This document shows, piece by piece, positions 35,281 to 45,309 of a DNA stretch of 64,000 nt. This stretch comes from an uncultured Clostridia bacterium (lineage in GTDB: Bacteria > Bacillota > Clostridia > TANB77 > CAG-465). A program made the translations under genes and the position numbers. The stretch lies in assembly GCA_944383015.1 (NCBI GenBank), contig CALWOC010000003.1, forward strand, positions 1 through 64,000, in the 5' to 3' direction. Every line of letters starts with the position of its first letter. The first letter of the stretch is position 1. The notes under the pieces are model-generated. The model searched no databases. It saw only the letters and a program-made list of their open reading frames with translations, and was not told the DNA's origin.

Positions 35281-35341
35281 ATACAATACCTCTTTATTAT
35301 AGTATTAATTTTATATTAAAAAAATAACATTTTCAATAATT

Positions 35342-35368
35342 AAGGTCTGTTTTTTTAAACAGACCTTA
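35342..35368 (-). terminator. Terminator after small membrane protein gene
   Basis: AAGGTCTGTTT and AAACAGACCTT form an 11-bp stem, overlapping the end of the coding sequence. Confidence 0.8.
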
Positions 35369-35561
35369 AATTTGAAATTGCATTAAAGAAGTATATAAAA
35401 CAGATAACAAGTGCTATAACCAAAACTAAAGCAAAAATGGCAAGTACTACATTAAATATCCTTCTAGTTCTTTCATTTTTTATGTCTAAGTACTTACTTA
35501 CAATAAATCCACCAACAATAAGTGCTAAAATACATTCTACAACAACCACTAATACATCCAT
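35355..35561 (-). CDS. Small two-helix membrane protein
   Basis: 68 residues with two membrane segments (about 3-23 and 38-62) joined by a charged loop (DIKNERTRR). No family recognised. AAAGGAGG ribosome site and own terminator. Confidence 0.75.
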   Translation of the reverse strand: MDVLVVVVECILALIVGGFIVSKYLDIKNERTRRIFNVVLAIFALVLVIALVICFIYFFNAISNLRSV

Positions 35562-35670
35562 TTTCTTTTCCTCCTTTAAAATTATTTTTACGAGCTCTCA
35601 TAAACAATGTACTAGTATTTTATCACAAAGTAAATAATAATAAAAGAAAAAATTAAAAAAGACTAGAAAT

Positions 35671-36516
35671 CTAGTCTTTCAAATATTTTTTTAATTCCTC
35701 CAATTTATCTTTAATATCATTAACACCTAAATCATACATTTCTTTTAAAACCTTTTCATCTTTTTCTATTCTTTTTATTTTAATATATTTAGATGGTCTT
35801 AATAAAAATACATCACCTGTATTAGATAAAAATTCAACATCTCTTACTGAATTATTATATATCTTGTATCTTTTTGACATTGTATCAACTAAATTTGGAT
35901 AATCTTTATATACAACTTTTGCAAGTGTCATATTTGATTTTCTTTTTCTATATTCTTTCGGTCTTGTAAGGACAACTATTATTTTATCAAAACCCATTGC
36001 TTGCATTTTATCTATTGGTATAGCATCTGCTATTCCTCCATCTAAATATCTTTCTCCATTAACTTCTACTGGTCTGGATACAAAAGGCATTGAACCAGAT
36101 GCTCTAAGATATTCTATATTATCTCCTTTTAAGTCATCTATTTTTTTATACTCAGCCTTTCCTGTATTCATATTTGTTACTACTGCATAAAATTCTTCTT
36201 TTGTTCTTTTAAAGCTCTGATAATTAAAATCATCTAAAATATTAGGTATATCATTAAAACAAAACTCTTGATTTACAATATTTCCTGTAGTTATTAGTGG
36301 ATATATTCCCATATATCTTTTATCTTTAATATATCTTAAATTAAATCTAAGTCCTCTTCCCTTTTGCCTTGACTTATAATTAACACCAAATAGAGCTCCT
36401 GCTGAAACTCCCATAATACAATCAACTTTTATTTTTTCTTCTAAAAGAACATCAAGGATTCCACATGTATACATTCCACGCATTGCTCCACCTTCAAGTA
36501 ATAATCCTACTTTCAT
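35671..36516 (-). CDS. Patatin-like phospholipase
   Basis: 281 residues. LEGGAMRGMYTCGILD (oxyanion glycine loop), catalytic Ser in GVSAGALFG and Asp in DGGIADAIP give the Ser-Asp dyad of bacterial patatins (YjjU/RssA-like). Lipid acyl hydrolase, cytoplasmic. The gene follows the TetR regulator by 9 bases, so both are probably co-transcribed and controlled by it. Confidence 0.92.
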   Translation of the reverse strand: MKVGLLLEGGAMRGMYTCGILDVLLEEKIKVDCIMGVSAGALFGVNYKSRQKGRGLRFNLRYIKDKRYMGIYPLITTGNIVNQEFCFNDIPNILDDFNYQSFKRTKEEFYAVVTNMNTGKAEYKKIDDLKGDNIEYLRASGSMPFVSRPVEVNGERYLDGGIADAIPIDKMQAMGFDKIIVVLTRPKEYRKRKSNMTLAKVVYKDYPNLVDTMSKRYKIYNNSVRDVEFLSNTGDVFLLRPSKYIKIKRIEKDEKVLKEMYDLGVNDIKDKLEELKKYLKD

Positions 36517-36525
36517 TTTATCCTC

Positions 36526-37107
36526 CTACTTCATTATTCCTCTTTTTATTATTTCAAGCTCTTGCTTATACTCTTTTAGTCCTTCTTCTTTTGAAATTTT
36601 GCCATTTAAAATTTCCATTTTTTTTGAAAAAGTTAAAATTGCAATAACCCTAACAGCAGCATAAATTTCTTCTTTTGTACTTATATTTAAAAGCTCAATA
36701 TTTACATATTCTGTAATATTTTCTATATCAATCATTTTTAGTGGCTGTATTTTTGTCTCATGCAAATATTGAAAAATATTTATATAATATGATGAATTTT
36801 GCTTTTGTCTATTAAGAATCTCAATTAAATACTTATATGTACATTGAAATATATCCTTATTTGACTGTTGCAATATTTTTAAAAAATCTTCACTCTCTTT
36901 TTCAAATTCTTTATCTAGCATATAGTTGATAAGATCTTCTCTGCTTTCAAAATATTGATAAAAACTTCCTCTTGCAATTTTCGCATCAGTTACAATATTT
37001 TTTACAGACATATCAATTAATGGAACTCTTGCAAATTCCTTTTTAACTGCTTCTTCTATTCTAATTTTCTTCTCTTCACTCAAATTATAATATGTATTTG
37101 TTGGCAT
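36526..37107 (-). CDS. TetR/AcrR-family regulator
   Basis: 193 residues from ATG 37107 (MPTNTYYNLSEEKK), with AGAGGTGAC upstream. N-terminal helix-turn-helix: SVKNIVTDAKIARGSFYQYFESREDLI. The C-terminal ligand domain is divergent. A palindromic operator lies in its own promoter, so autoregulation is likely; the patatin gene is the probable target. Confidence 0.9.
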   Translation of the reverse strand: MPTNTYYNLSEEKKIRIEEAVKKEFARVPLIDMSVKNIVTDAKIARGSFYQYFESREDLINYMLDKEFEKESEDFLKILQQSNKDIFQCTYKYLIEILNRQKQNSSYYINIFQYLHETKIQPLKMIDIENITEYVNIELLNISTKEEIYAAVRVIAILTFSKKMEILNGKISKEEGLKEYKQELEIIKRGIMK

Positions 37108-37129
37108 AACGTCACCTCTTTTATATAAT

Positions 37130-37157
37130 TTTATATGACACGATGTCATTTTGTCAA
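37130..37157 (-). promoter_or_regulatory. TetR promoter with palindromic operator
   Basis: Minus strand: TTGACA (37152-37157), 16-base spacer, TATAAA (37130-37135). The palindrome TGACACGATGTCA (37136-37148) fills the spacer, where a bound repressor would block polymerase. Confidence 0.8.
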
Positions 37158-37230
37158 TGAAAAATATGTGAAATATTAATTTTCATACTTCTTTAATATA
37201 ATTAATACATATATATTAAGGAGGGATTTA

Positions 37231-38412
37231 ATGTTAAAAATTAATAATAACTATTTAAAACTTGAAAATAACTATTTATTTGCTAAAATTTCAGAAGAAA
37301 AAAATAAATACATACAAAAAAGTGATGTATCATTAATAGATTTAAGTATAGGTGATGTTACCTTACCACTTGTAAATAAGGCTAGTGAAGGAATTATAAA
37401 GGCTAATAACCTCTTGTCTAATATTAATACTTTTGTTGGTTATCCACCCTCATCTGGACATGAATTTTTAAAAGAACAAATTATTAAAAATGATTATTTA
37501 AATGTTAAAGCAAAGATTTCTAAAGAAGAAATTTTTATATCTGATAGCTCTAAATCTGATATTTCAAATATTTTAGACATTTTTTCAGACAAATTAAATG
37601 TAGCAATACAAAATCCAGTATACCCTGTGTATTTAGACTCAAATATAATGCGTGGAAATAACATTTTATATTATAGCTCAATAGATAGTTTAATATATGA
37701 AATTGAAAATAATGATGACTTTATAATAGATATTTTATATATATGCTCTCCTAGTAATCCAACTGGTGAAGTAGTTACAAAAAAACAATTAGAAAAAATA
37801 ATTTCACTTGCCCTAAAATATCAATTTATAATATTCTTTGATGCCGCATATGAAGCATTTATTCAAGAAAATAATATACCACACAGTATATATGAGATAA
37901 AAAATGCCAAAAGAGTTGCAATTGAATTTAAAAGCTATTCAAAAACAGCAGGTTTTACCCCTATAAGGCTATCTTATACTATAGTTCCAAAAGAAATAAA
38001 AATAAATAAGGATATTACTGTTAATTCACTTTTTAAAAGATTAAAAGATACAAAATATAATGGTCCTTCTTTTTTAAGTGAATATGCAATATACAATGTA
38101 TATACATCAAGCGCTATAAATGAATTAAAAGAAAATATTAATTACTATACTGAAAATACCAAAATACTATTTGACTTTTTTAAATCTAAACACCTTATAT
38201 TAGATGAGAACTTATGTGTTAATTCTCCATATGTTTGGATAAAAACACCAAACAATATGTCTAGTTGGGATTATTTTTATTACTTACTAGATAATTTTAT
38301 GATACTTGGCACTCCTGGAATTGGTTTTGGAAAAAACGGTGAAAATCATTTTAGATTTACTGGATTTGGAAAAAGAGAAGATATACTAAATGCAATAGAT
38401 AGACTAAAATAA
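37231..38412 (+). CDS. dapL: LL-diaminopimelate aminotransferase
   Basis: 393 residues. DapL pattern throughout: LIDLSIGDVTLPL, VGYPPSSGHEFLKEQI, NPVYPVYLDSNIMRG, ILYICSPSNPTGE, FDAAYEAFI, AIEFKSYSKTAGFT with the PLP-binding Lys, and HFRFTGFGKREDI. Makes LL-diaminopimelate from tetrahydrodipicolinate in one step, feeding lysine and cell wall synthesis. GGAGGG precedes the ATG. Divergent from the TetR gene. Confidence 0.93.
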   Translation: MLKINNNYLKLENNYLFAKISEEKNKYIQKSDVSLIDLSIGDVTLPLVNKASEGIIKANNLLSNINTFVGYPPSSGHEFLKEQIIKNDYLNVKAKISKEEIFISDSSKSDISNILDIFSDKLNVAIQNPVYPVYLDSNIMRGNNILYYSSIDSLIYEIENNDDFIIDILYICSPSNPTGEVVTKKQLEKIISLALKYQFIIFFDAAYEAFIQENNIPHSIYEIKNAKRVAIEFKSYSKTAGFTPIRLSYTIVPKEIKINKDITVNSLFKRLKDTKYNGPSFLSEYAIYNVYTSSAINELKENINYYTENTKILFDFFKSKHLILDENLCVNSPYVWIKTPNNMSSWDYFYYLLDNFMILGTPGIGFGKNGENHFRFTGFGKREDILNAIDRLK

Positions 38413-38437
38413 GTATCAAGTAAAAACTTGATACTTA
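38411..38437. terminator. Bidirectional terminator
   Basis: AAGTATCAAGT and ACTTGATACTT form an 11-bp stem with an AAAA loop between dapL and the convergent gene. Confidence 0.85.
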
Positions 38438-38441
38438 TTTA

Positions 38442-38927
38442 TTATAAATTATTAAAGTTTTCTAAAATTTTATCTGCAAGTTCATTATCCATAATTAGTA
38501 CTACTAAATCACCCTTACTTGCAACTTTTACATTTTGTCTATCTACTTCTACACAAATCCATTTTGCTGGATTTATGTTAGTTTCAATTTTTTCTTTTAC
38601 TGAATTTGCATCTTCTTGAGAATTTAGTCTAACTAAAACAACTGAGTGTGCTATAGAACTCATTAAAGGTTCTGATGCTAATGCCTCTTTAAATTCTATA
38701 TCTGTTGTACCTAAATAATACTCTGTATTATCTGCAGTAACAACGGTATTTGCAAGATATGGTTTTTGATCATCAGGTATTCCTTCATATAACTTTGTCA
38801 TTATAGTTTCAAGTGAACCTTCTACATTTTCTTCTACACCTTTTTTTCCAATTAAATTTATTCCTATAACCACTACAGCTATTAAAATAACGATCACTAA
38901 AATAATCACAAATATTTTATTTTTCAT
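38442..38927 (-). CDS. Membrane-anchored DUF4358-like protein
   Basis: 161 residues from ATG 38927 (MKNKIF), chosen for GGAGGTG upstream. One N-terminal membrane segment (about 5-26), then an extracellular alpha/beta domain with EYYLGT, FKEALASEPLMSSIAHSVVLVRL and KWICVEVDRQNV, which resembles DUF4358 proteins common in Clostridia. Function unknown. Confidence 0.72.
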   Translation of the reverse strand: MKNKIFVIILVIVILIAVVVIGINLIGKKGVEENVEGSLETIMTKLYEGIPDDQKPYLANTVVTADNTEYYLGTTDIEFKEALASEPLMSSIAHSVVLVRLNSQEDANSVKEKIETNINPAKWICVEVDRQNVKVASKGDLVVLIMDNELADKILENFNNL

Positions 38928-39062
38928 ATTACACCTCCACAAATAGTATTTTACCATATTATATATATTAAGTAAATATATGTTATAATTTTGTTTATCT
39001 TGTTGAAAATAAACTTATAATGTCATATAATTTTAATTATAATATATATAGAGGTATTTTAT

Positions 39063-39848
39063 ATGAGAAATGGTGTAAAAGATTATTACAATCAAGACAA
39101 ATTAATATATTTAATTATAGGTATTATATGTATAATATTGTTTGGTTTTTTTATATTATTTATACTAAGATCTAAAAAATTAGATATAGAAATTGATGTT
39201 TCAACTTATAAAAATTTTAATAATATTAATTTTTTAGCTCAAGATAATATTCAAGCTGAGTTTTATGAAGAGCAAGTAGAAACAACATCCCCTCCTTCAT
39301 TTAATGGGAACTGTTCTGACAAATTTTTAAATGCAAGAGCTATGGTAATTGGTGATTCAACAGCAGAAGGACTTACTGCATATGGAATACTTGATTCTTC
39401 TAGTGTAATATGGACCAGAGGAAGAACAATACAATATATGAAAGAAGACATTGGACCTGTTTTAAACTATAAACCTGATGTTCTTTTTCTATCTTACGGT
39501 GCAAATGATCTTTTAAGCTGGAATGGAAATGTAGATGGATATATAAATGCATATTCAAATGTATTAGATTATTTATCCTCTACTCTACCTAATACAAGAA
39601 TTTGTATAAACTCAGTTTTACCTGTAAGCAATGAAGCAAAAGAAAAAAATTCTGCTTATAATTACCAAGAGGAATTTAATACTAGACTAAAAGAACTATG
39701 TGGTTCTAGAGGAATTACATTCATAGATAATTCATTTATATTAAATAACAGTCCAGATGGAAAAGTTTACGAAAGTGACGGAGTACATCCAAGACCTTTT
39801 TATTATAGACAATGGGCAAACAATATGATTACTGCTTCAGGAATATAA
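39063..39848 (+). CDS. Membrane-anchored SGNH/GDSL hydrolase
   Basis: 261 residues. One membrane segment (about 14-36), then an extracellular SGNH domain: catalytic Ser in VIGDSTAEG, Gly/Asn in FLSYGANDLLSW, and Asp/His in ESDGVHPRP. Esterase or O-acetyl transferase/esterase acting on cell-surface glycans. It converges on the DHHW and MBOAT genes, which suggests a shared role in polymer O-acylation. Confidence 0.88.
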   Translation: MRNGVKDYYNQDKLIYLIIGIICIILFGFFILFILRSKKLDIEIDVSTYKNFNNINFLAQDNIQAEFYEEQVETTSPPSFNGNCSDKFLNARAMVIGDSTAEGLTAYGILDSSSVIWTRGRTIQYMKEDIGPVLNYKPDVLFLSYGANDLLSWNGNVDGYINAYSNVLDYLSSTLPNTRICINSVLPVSNEAKEKNSAYNYQEEFNTRLKELCGSRGITFIDNSFILNNSPDGKVYESDGVHPRPFYYRQWANNMITASGI

Positions 39849-39849
39849 A

Positions 39850-39876
39850 CAGAGAGGAAAATAATTTCCTCTCTAT
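39850..39876. terminator. Bidirectional terminator
   Basis: AGAGAGGAAA and TTTCCTCTCT form a 10-bp stem between convergent genes. Confidence 0.85.
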
Positions 39877-40979
39877 TTTAATGATCCACTTTCATTAATT
39901 ACAAGTGTACTATATAAAAATAATATATCTTGATTTTTAAATTCTATATAATTTGATATTAGACTTGTAGCTATATATCTTATATCTACTAATGTTATTT
40001 TACTATATGCCTCAGTAAACAATGGTGATATGCTACTTCCAAAAGAATCTCTAAATATAATTAGCTCTTTATCTGTAGTTGCATTTTTATTTCTTATCTG
40101 TATTATTGGTGTTGCACCAGATAAAAACAAATCATATTTATCCATTGATGAATCTGCCTTTTCAATATCATATATTTTAGCTTCTCTATTTGTTTCATAA
40201 TTATAGGTAACAGCACTATCTATAGTATTATTTGTTAAATAATATATCTTATCTGGAATAAGTTCTTTTCCTAGTTGCCCATAATATGTTCCATAAAAAT
40301 CATCATATTCTTTTTTTTCGTATTCTAAAGATAATCTATCTAAAAATCCCATTTGAGTTGCAATTTTTTCTACAACTTTTACTATATTTTCTTGCTTCCA
40401 ATGAGTATCTGTCATATAGTAATCTGTTTCACTTAAAGTATCAAATAAATCTATATATTTAATGTTTGAATTAATATTACTACTCATAATATCTTCTAAT
40501 TTATCATAATCTAGTTTTAAGTATAAAGAGTTATCATCTATATAATAATTTTTGTCTGGCACAATAGAATAATATACATTAAAACTATCATTAAGATAAG
40601 TATTATATATATTATTTATCTTATTAGCAACATTTACTACTGAATTTTCATTTAGTGGATACAACATTTTATATATATTATTATTAATTTCAAATAACTC
40701 ATTATTATCTTTTTGATTTAATATATTAAGTTTTACAAATGTTTTTATACTCCTAAATTCATCTCTTAATATAAATTGATCCATAGCATATTCCTCAATA
40801 GAATTACCAAGTGGCTCTTTAAAAATACTATCTAACGTAATTTTAGGAAATTTCGCAAGTTTTCGTCTTTCAGAAATAGATATATCATTATCTTTTATTA
40901 ATAAGTTAGCTAAAAATACACCTATTATAGTTACTATAAATAATATAGTTATAGTAATGTCTTTTTGTTTTTCACTCAT
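39873..40979 (-). CDS. DHHW-family O-acetylation protein (AlgJ/X-like)
   Basis: 368 residues. One N-terminal membrane segment (about 8-28), then an SGNH-like extracellular domain. TDTHWKQ is the DHHW-type catalytic motif and IFRDSFGSS the Ser-containing block. Such proteins work with MBOAT transferases to put acetyl groups on exported glycans. The MBOAT gene is 12 bases upstream in the same operon. Confidence 0.88.
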   Translation of the reverse strand: MSEKQKDITITILFIVTIIGVFLANLLIKDNDISISERRKLAKFPKITLDSIFKEPLGNSIEEYAMDQFILRDEFRSIKTFVKLNILNQKDNNELFEINNNIYKMLYPLNENSVVNVANKINNIYNTYLNDSFNVYYSIVPDKNYYIDDNSLYLKLDYDKLEDIMSSNINSNIKYIDLFDTLSETDYYMTDTHWKQENIVKVVEKIATQMGFLDRLSLEYEKKEYDDFYGTYYGQLGKELIPDKIYYLTNNTIDSAVTYNYETNREAKIYDIEKADSSMDKYDLFLSGATPIIQIRNKNATTDKELIIFRDSFGSSISPLFTEAYSKITLVDIRYIATSLISNYIEFKNQDILFLYSTLVINESGSLK

Positions 40980-40991
40980 AAAATATTCCTC

Positions 40992-42383
40992 CTAAAATCT
41001 AAAATACAAGAATGGATTAAAAGATCCATCAACTAAATAGCTAGTGCATATTATTAGTAATATAGATAATACTATTGGCTCCAGTATATTTATAACTTTT
41101 GGCACTTTTTCTTTTAATTTTAAGAAAATATTTTTTAAAATTGGTGTTGATGCTATAATCGCTATTATTAGCACTAAAGCATAACTTATTAAATAATATA
41201 TACTCTCTTTGTTTACTAGACTACTTGTACCTATACCAAATAGCCCTCCTAAATTTTCTAAAATTTCATTTACTCCTACATCACTAAATAAAATAAATCC
41301 AACAAGTGTAATAAACATCACATATGTCCTAGATAAAAAAGATGGTAGTTTATCTAAAATTTTCAAAAGACCAAGTTTTTCTATCATAAGAAGAATTCCA
41401 TACAAAAGTCCCCATAATATAAAATTCCATGCTGCGCCATGCCAAAGTCCTGTTAATATCCAAACTATTAAAATATTTCTAAGCCATTTAATTTTTCCAA
41501 CCCTATTTCCGCCCAATGGAATATATACATAATCTCTAAACCAAGTTCCAAGGGTCATATGCCACCTTCTCCAAAACTCAGTAATACTTTTTGAAATATA
41601 TGGATAGTTAAAGTTCTCTGGAAAATTAAATCCAAACATTTTTCCAAGACCAATCGCCATATCCGAATATCCTGAAAAATCAAAATAAATTTGTAATGTT
41701 GTTGCTATTGCATAAATCCAATAAAATAAAACTGTTTTTTCTGTGCAACTATTAAAATTTCCAATCAAATCGCTTAAAACGTCTGCAATTAATACTTTTT
41801 TTGCAAGACCAATTATAAATCTCATAACGCCATTTGAAAAACCAGAAAAAGTATGATTTCTATTTTCTAATTCATTTTCAATAGTTGAGTATCTAACTAT
41901 AGGTCCAGCCATAAGTTGAGGAAATAAAGAAACATATGTTGCTAAATTTAAAAAGTTTTTTTGCACTTTTACCTTGTCGTTATATACATCAACTATATAA
42001 CTTATCATTTTAAATGTATAAAATGATATTCCTATAGGTAAAGTTAAATTTAATAAATCAAATGTTCCGTTGAAAATTGTATTTATATTTTCAATTATAA
42101 AATCTGTGTATTTAAAATATATCAAAAACAATAAACTAATTACTATAGCTGATACTAAAAATTTCTTTTTATGTTTTTTGTACTTGTCCATAAATATACC
42201 ATGTAAATAAGTAGATAATATAGAAATTATCATAACTATTCCATATTTAGGCTCACCTATAAAATAAAAAACTAAAGATGAAATAAATAAAATTAAATTT
42301 TTAAATTTCTTTGGAACAATATAATATAGTATCAATACTACAGGTAGAAAATAAAATAAAAATGTTAAACTTGAAAATACCAT
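40992..42383 (-). CDS. MBOAT-family O-acyltransferase (AlgI/DltB-like)
   Basis: 463 residues with about ten membrane segments. FLFYFLPVVLILYY at the start, FWRRWHMTLGTWFRDYVYIPLGGNR and the catalytic His in GLWHGAAWNF define the family. Transfers acyl groups across the membrane to a partner such as the DHHW protein encoded next. The target polymer (exopolysaccharide, peptidoglycan or teichoic acid) cannot be told. Confidence 0.94.
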   Translation of the reverse strand: MVFSSLTFLFYFLPVVLILYYIVPKKFKNLILFISSLVFYFIGEPKYGIVMIISILSTYLHGIFMDKYKKHKKKFLVSAIVISLLFLIYFKYTDFIIENINTIFNGTFDLLNLTLPIGISFYTFKMISYIVDVYNDKVKVQKNFLNLATYVSLFPQLMAGPIVRYSTIENELENRNHTFSGFSNGVMRFIIGLAKKVLIADVLSDLIGNFNSCTEKTVLFYWIYAIATTLQIYFDFSGYSDMAIGLGKMFGFNFPENFNYPYISKSITEFWRRWHMTLGTWFRDYVYIPLGGNRVGKIKWLRNILIVWILTGLWHGAAWNFILWGLLYGILLMIEKLGLLKILDKLPSFLSRTYVMFITLVGFILFSDVGVNEILENLGGLFGIGTSSLVNKESIYYLISYALVLIIAIIASTPILKNIFLKLKEKVPKVINILEPIVLSILLIICTSYLVDGSFNPFLYFRF

Positions 42384-42391
42384 AACTCCTC

Positions 42392-43321
42392 CTAAAATAG
42401 TTTTTTCTTCTTAAAAAATATAATACAAAATAAAAGTACAACTAAGCTAAAAACTATTACTCCTATATATCCATACTTCCATGTAAGTTCTGGCATATTT
42501 TTAAAATTCATACCATACCAACCTGTAATAAGCGTAAGTGGTAAAAATATTGTAGTAACTACAGTAAATACTTTCATAATATTATTTAAGCTATAATCTA
42601 ATGATGTTGTATATAAATCTTGAACATGAATTAGTGCTTCAAGTAAATAATCAATATCACTTATAAATCTCTCAAGTCGTATAGCAAATATTTCAATATG
42701 TCTACATTCAGATCCATTAGATATAGCATCGTAATTTTCTTCAATTAAATCAATAAATCTATTTAAAGACTTATAATATTTTAGAAAATATGAAAGCTGT
42801 CTTTTTATCTTAAATATTTGACTATTCATATCTGCTTGATTTATATTGCTAATAATCTTATCTTCTAGATTTAATACTTTATCTTCATACTTTGAAATTA
42901 TCTCATCAGTTCCATCTACCATATGATTAAAAAGAATAGATATAAATCTTTCTAGTGTTAAATTTTCCATATTAATATTTAGTGAATTTTTTAATACATT
43001 TTCCATAAATCTAGATGAATCTTGTAAAACTATAATTATAAATAAATTATTTTTAATAATAAAAATAACTTTACTTATACTTCTTTTACTAAATGATAGA
43101 TTAAATATCTCTAAGCTGGTAAAACAAAAGTCTTCATATATTTCAAATCTATCTAAAAATTTCATTTTACTATTTTTACACAAAATATAACACTCATCTT
43201 TTATATTTAAATTTCTATATTCTTTTCCAAATTCATCTAATGTAAATATAGCAATATTTTGTTTAGACATATCTATTTTATCTGTATTAATAAATCTATT
43301 GTTATCAATAACATAATACAT
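42392..43321 (-). CDS. corA: CorA-type magnesium/divalent cation transporter
   Basis: 309 residues from ATG 43321 (MYYVIDNN), chosen for AAAGGGG upstream. A soluble alpha/beta N-terminal domain, long helix (about 150-240), then two C-terminal membrane segments with the pore motif YGMNFKNMPE. Forms a pentameric Mg2+ channel. Ends 8 bases before the MBOAT gene. Confidence 0.92.
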   Translation of the reverse strand: MYYVIDNNRFINTDKIDMSKQNIAIFTLDEFGKEYRNLNIKDECYILCKNSKMKFLDRFEIYEDFCFTSLEIFNLSFSKRSISKVIFIIKNNLFIIIVLQDSSRFMENVLKNSLNINMENLTLERFISILFNHMVDGTDEIISKYEDKVLNLEDKIISNINQADMNSQIFKIKRQLSYFLKYYKSLNRFIDLIEENYDAISNGSECRHIEIFAIRLERFISDIDYLLEALIHVQDLYTTSLDYSLNNIMKVFTVVTTIFLPLTLITGWYGMNFKNMPELTWKYGYIGVIVFSLVVLLFCIIFFKKKKLF

Positions 43322-43349
43322 ATATTTATCCCCTTTCAAAAGAAAAAAG

Positions 43350-43372
43350 AGATGATTAAAAATCATCCCCAT
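43350..43372 (-). terminator. Weak terminator between TPR-like gene and corA
   Basis: GATGATT and AATCATC stem, followed by TCTTTTTTC on the minus strand. Confidence 0.6.
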
Positions 43373-43380
43373 TATTATTC

Positions 43381-44589
43381 TTATTTTTTTGTAGCTTTTT
43401 TTGTCTTATTATTAGAAGATGCTGGTGTCTTCTTTTTTGCTACTTTCTTGTCTTGTTGATGATCTTCATCTTCTTTTATATCTTCTTCTATATTTTCCAA
43501 TTCTTCATTACTTGCTTCATTTTTTTCTAGTTCTAATAATTGATCATAAATTTTTGCTATAGCATCTTCTCTTGTCATAGCATAATCGTTTTGTATCATA
43601 ATTTTAGCTTCTTGAATTGCTCCTGCTTCTATTAATTTAGTTGTTATATCTCTATGAGCCTTTATAATTTTCGAATTAGGACCAATCTCCACTTCATTAT
43701 CCTGTGCAATTTTTACAATATCCTCAGCAGATAAGTCCTTTAATGATGGATCTTGATTTTCAAGCTCAGTAAATACACTTAAAACATTTGGATTCTCAAA
43801 ATAGCTATAACTAAGTCTATATAAAGCATATGCAGACTTTGTATCCTTTAAACTATTAAATACATAGGCATACTTATTATAACAATCTGCTATATCTCTT
43901 GCTGTATAAGATATCATTTGTAATTTTTTAATAGCGTCAAGACACTTTACAAATTCTTTTCTTGTAAAATATAAATCAATTTTTTTAGATCTTGCATCTC
44001 TATTTAAAAAATTCCAATAAATAGCCCTATCAAGTGCATCCATAGCAGCTTTACGTCTTTTTTTCTTTAATAATATATCTGAATACAATATATATACTAC
44101 GTCATTTGCATATGGTGTATTTCTAACTTCTTTTTCACTTGCAAAAATATTTTCAAAAATCATCTTTTCAAAATCTGATGAAAAACTACAATATATAACA
44201 TTTTCATCGTCTGTTTTTGATATATTCTCAATTTTAGGAATAATTTCTTCAATACTTTTTAAAGATTCATCTACATTTTCACTATCAAGATTATTTGTAA
44301 GCTCATCAATAAGGGTATCTATCTCCTCTTCTTCTTTACTTCTTACTTCTTGGTTTTCATTATTTTCTTGTATTTTTATATCATCACTTTCTTCATTTTT
44401 TTCATCTTCTATTTCTTTTACTTCTTCACTATTATTAAATTCCTTAAGTACTGTATTTATTGCTTCGATTGTTGCTAAAGATTCTTCTACCACTTTATTT
44501 TGAGCAGCAAGCATTGCACCTAAATATGCAATATCTTCTTCCTTATTTCCACTTAAATTTTTTTTAATAAACTCTACTCTTTCTTCCAT
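43381..44589 (-). CDS. Hypothetical acidic protein with TPR-like helices
   Basis: 402 residues. An acidic, probably unstructured stretch (about 55-130, rich in E, D and N) is followed by helical pairs (about 150-280, with RKAAMDALDRAIYWNF and SAYALYRLSYSYF) that look like tetratricopeptide repeats, then a very basic tail (KKVAKKKTPASSNNKTKKATKK shortened). No signal peptide. Possible scaffold or nucleic-acid-associated protein; no family assigned. Confidence 0.75.
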   Translation of the reverse strand: MEERVEFIKKNLSGNKEEDIAYLGAMLAAQNKVVEESLATIEAINTVLKEFNNSEEVKEIEDEKNEESDDIKIQENNENQEVRSKEEEEIDTLIDELTNNLDSENVDESLKSIEEIIPKIENISKTDDENVIYCSFSSDFEKMIFENIFASEKEVRNTPYANDVVYILYSDILLKKKRRKAAMDALDRAIYWNFLNRDARSKKIDLYFTRKEFVKCLDAIKKLQMISYTARDIADCYNKYAYVFNSLKDTKSAYALYRLSYSYFENPNVLSVFTELENQDPSLKDLSAEDIVKIAQDNEVEIGPNSKIIKAHRDITTKLIEAGAIQEAKIMIQNDYAMTREDAIAKIYDQLLELEKNEASNEELENIEEDIKEDEDHQQDKKVAKKKTPASSNNKTKKATKK

Positions 44590-44708
44590 TTACCAACACT
44601 CTTTCACAATATTTTATATACTTAAATTTTAGCATATCAAAGAAAAAAAAGAAATATTTTAATATAAATATAAATTTTTTTAGTTTTTTTGTAACATTTA
44701 TGTAAAAT

Positions 44709-45251
44709 TTATATTTTTATCTTACTTGAAAGTAATAACGAAGCAAATTTTACTAAATCTATATCTTTATCTCTTACTGTGGTATTTTTGTCTCTAGAAA
44801 AGATTACAACTGAACCAGATACTGCTGAGTCTACAATAATTGGTACAATAATTTTGGCATATATTCCTTCCTCCATGTCAAGTATATCAAAAGTTGGGCT
44901 TATTTTTTCAGTAAAAATTTTTCTATCTTGTAATATATTTAAAAATTTCTTAGAAAGTTTTCTATCAACTAGATATTCATATTCTTTTTTTCCACATACA
45001 AGTACAGAAAAATTATCTGTAATTAAAACATTATTATTTTCAACTAACTCATCTAATATATTAGCTAGTATAACACACTCTTTTTCATATTCTGTAATGG
45101 CTGAATACTTTTTTAGTATTACTGAACTTTCGTCATTTAAAATAATTTCTACTTCATCATTTTCTCTAAGCTTAAGTTTCCTTCGTATTTCCTTAGGAAG
45201 AACAATTCTTCCAAGATTATCTATTCTTTTTACTATACTAGTATAATTCAT
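44709..45251 (-). CDS. spoVT: Stage V sporulation protein T (AbrB-family regulator)
   Basis: 180 residues, standard length. N-terminal AbrB swapped-hairpin domain: VKRIDNLGRIVLPKEIRRKL. C-terminal GAF-like domain (about 55-178). Regulates forespore genes under sigma-G. TGAGGTGATT precedes the ATG. Its presence argues for a spore-former. Confidence 0.94.
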   Translation of the reverse strand: MNYTSIVKRIDNLGRIVLPKEIRRKLKLRENDEVEIILNDESSVILKKYSAITEYEKECVILANILDELVENNNVLITDNFSVLVCGKKEYEYLVDRKLSKKFLNILQDRKIFTEKISPTFDILDMEEGIYAKIIVPIIVDSAVSGSVVIFSRDKNTTVRDKDIDLVKFASLLLSSKIKI

Positions 45252-45309
45252 TTAATCACCTCAAAATACATTGCTGTATTTATTGTTTGAAAAATGAGTA
45301 ATAATATAC

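Noticed and set aside
35281-35295. TAAAGAGGT before ldh (and TAAAGAGGG before the 51.9-kb dockerin gene) as further motif copies
   Set aside because: One mismatch each and located at ribosome sites, where AGAGG is expected anyway.
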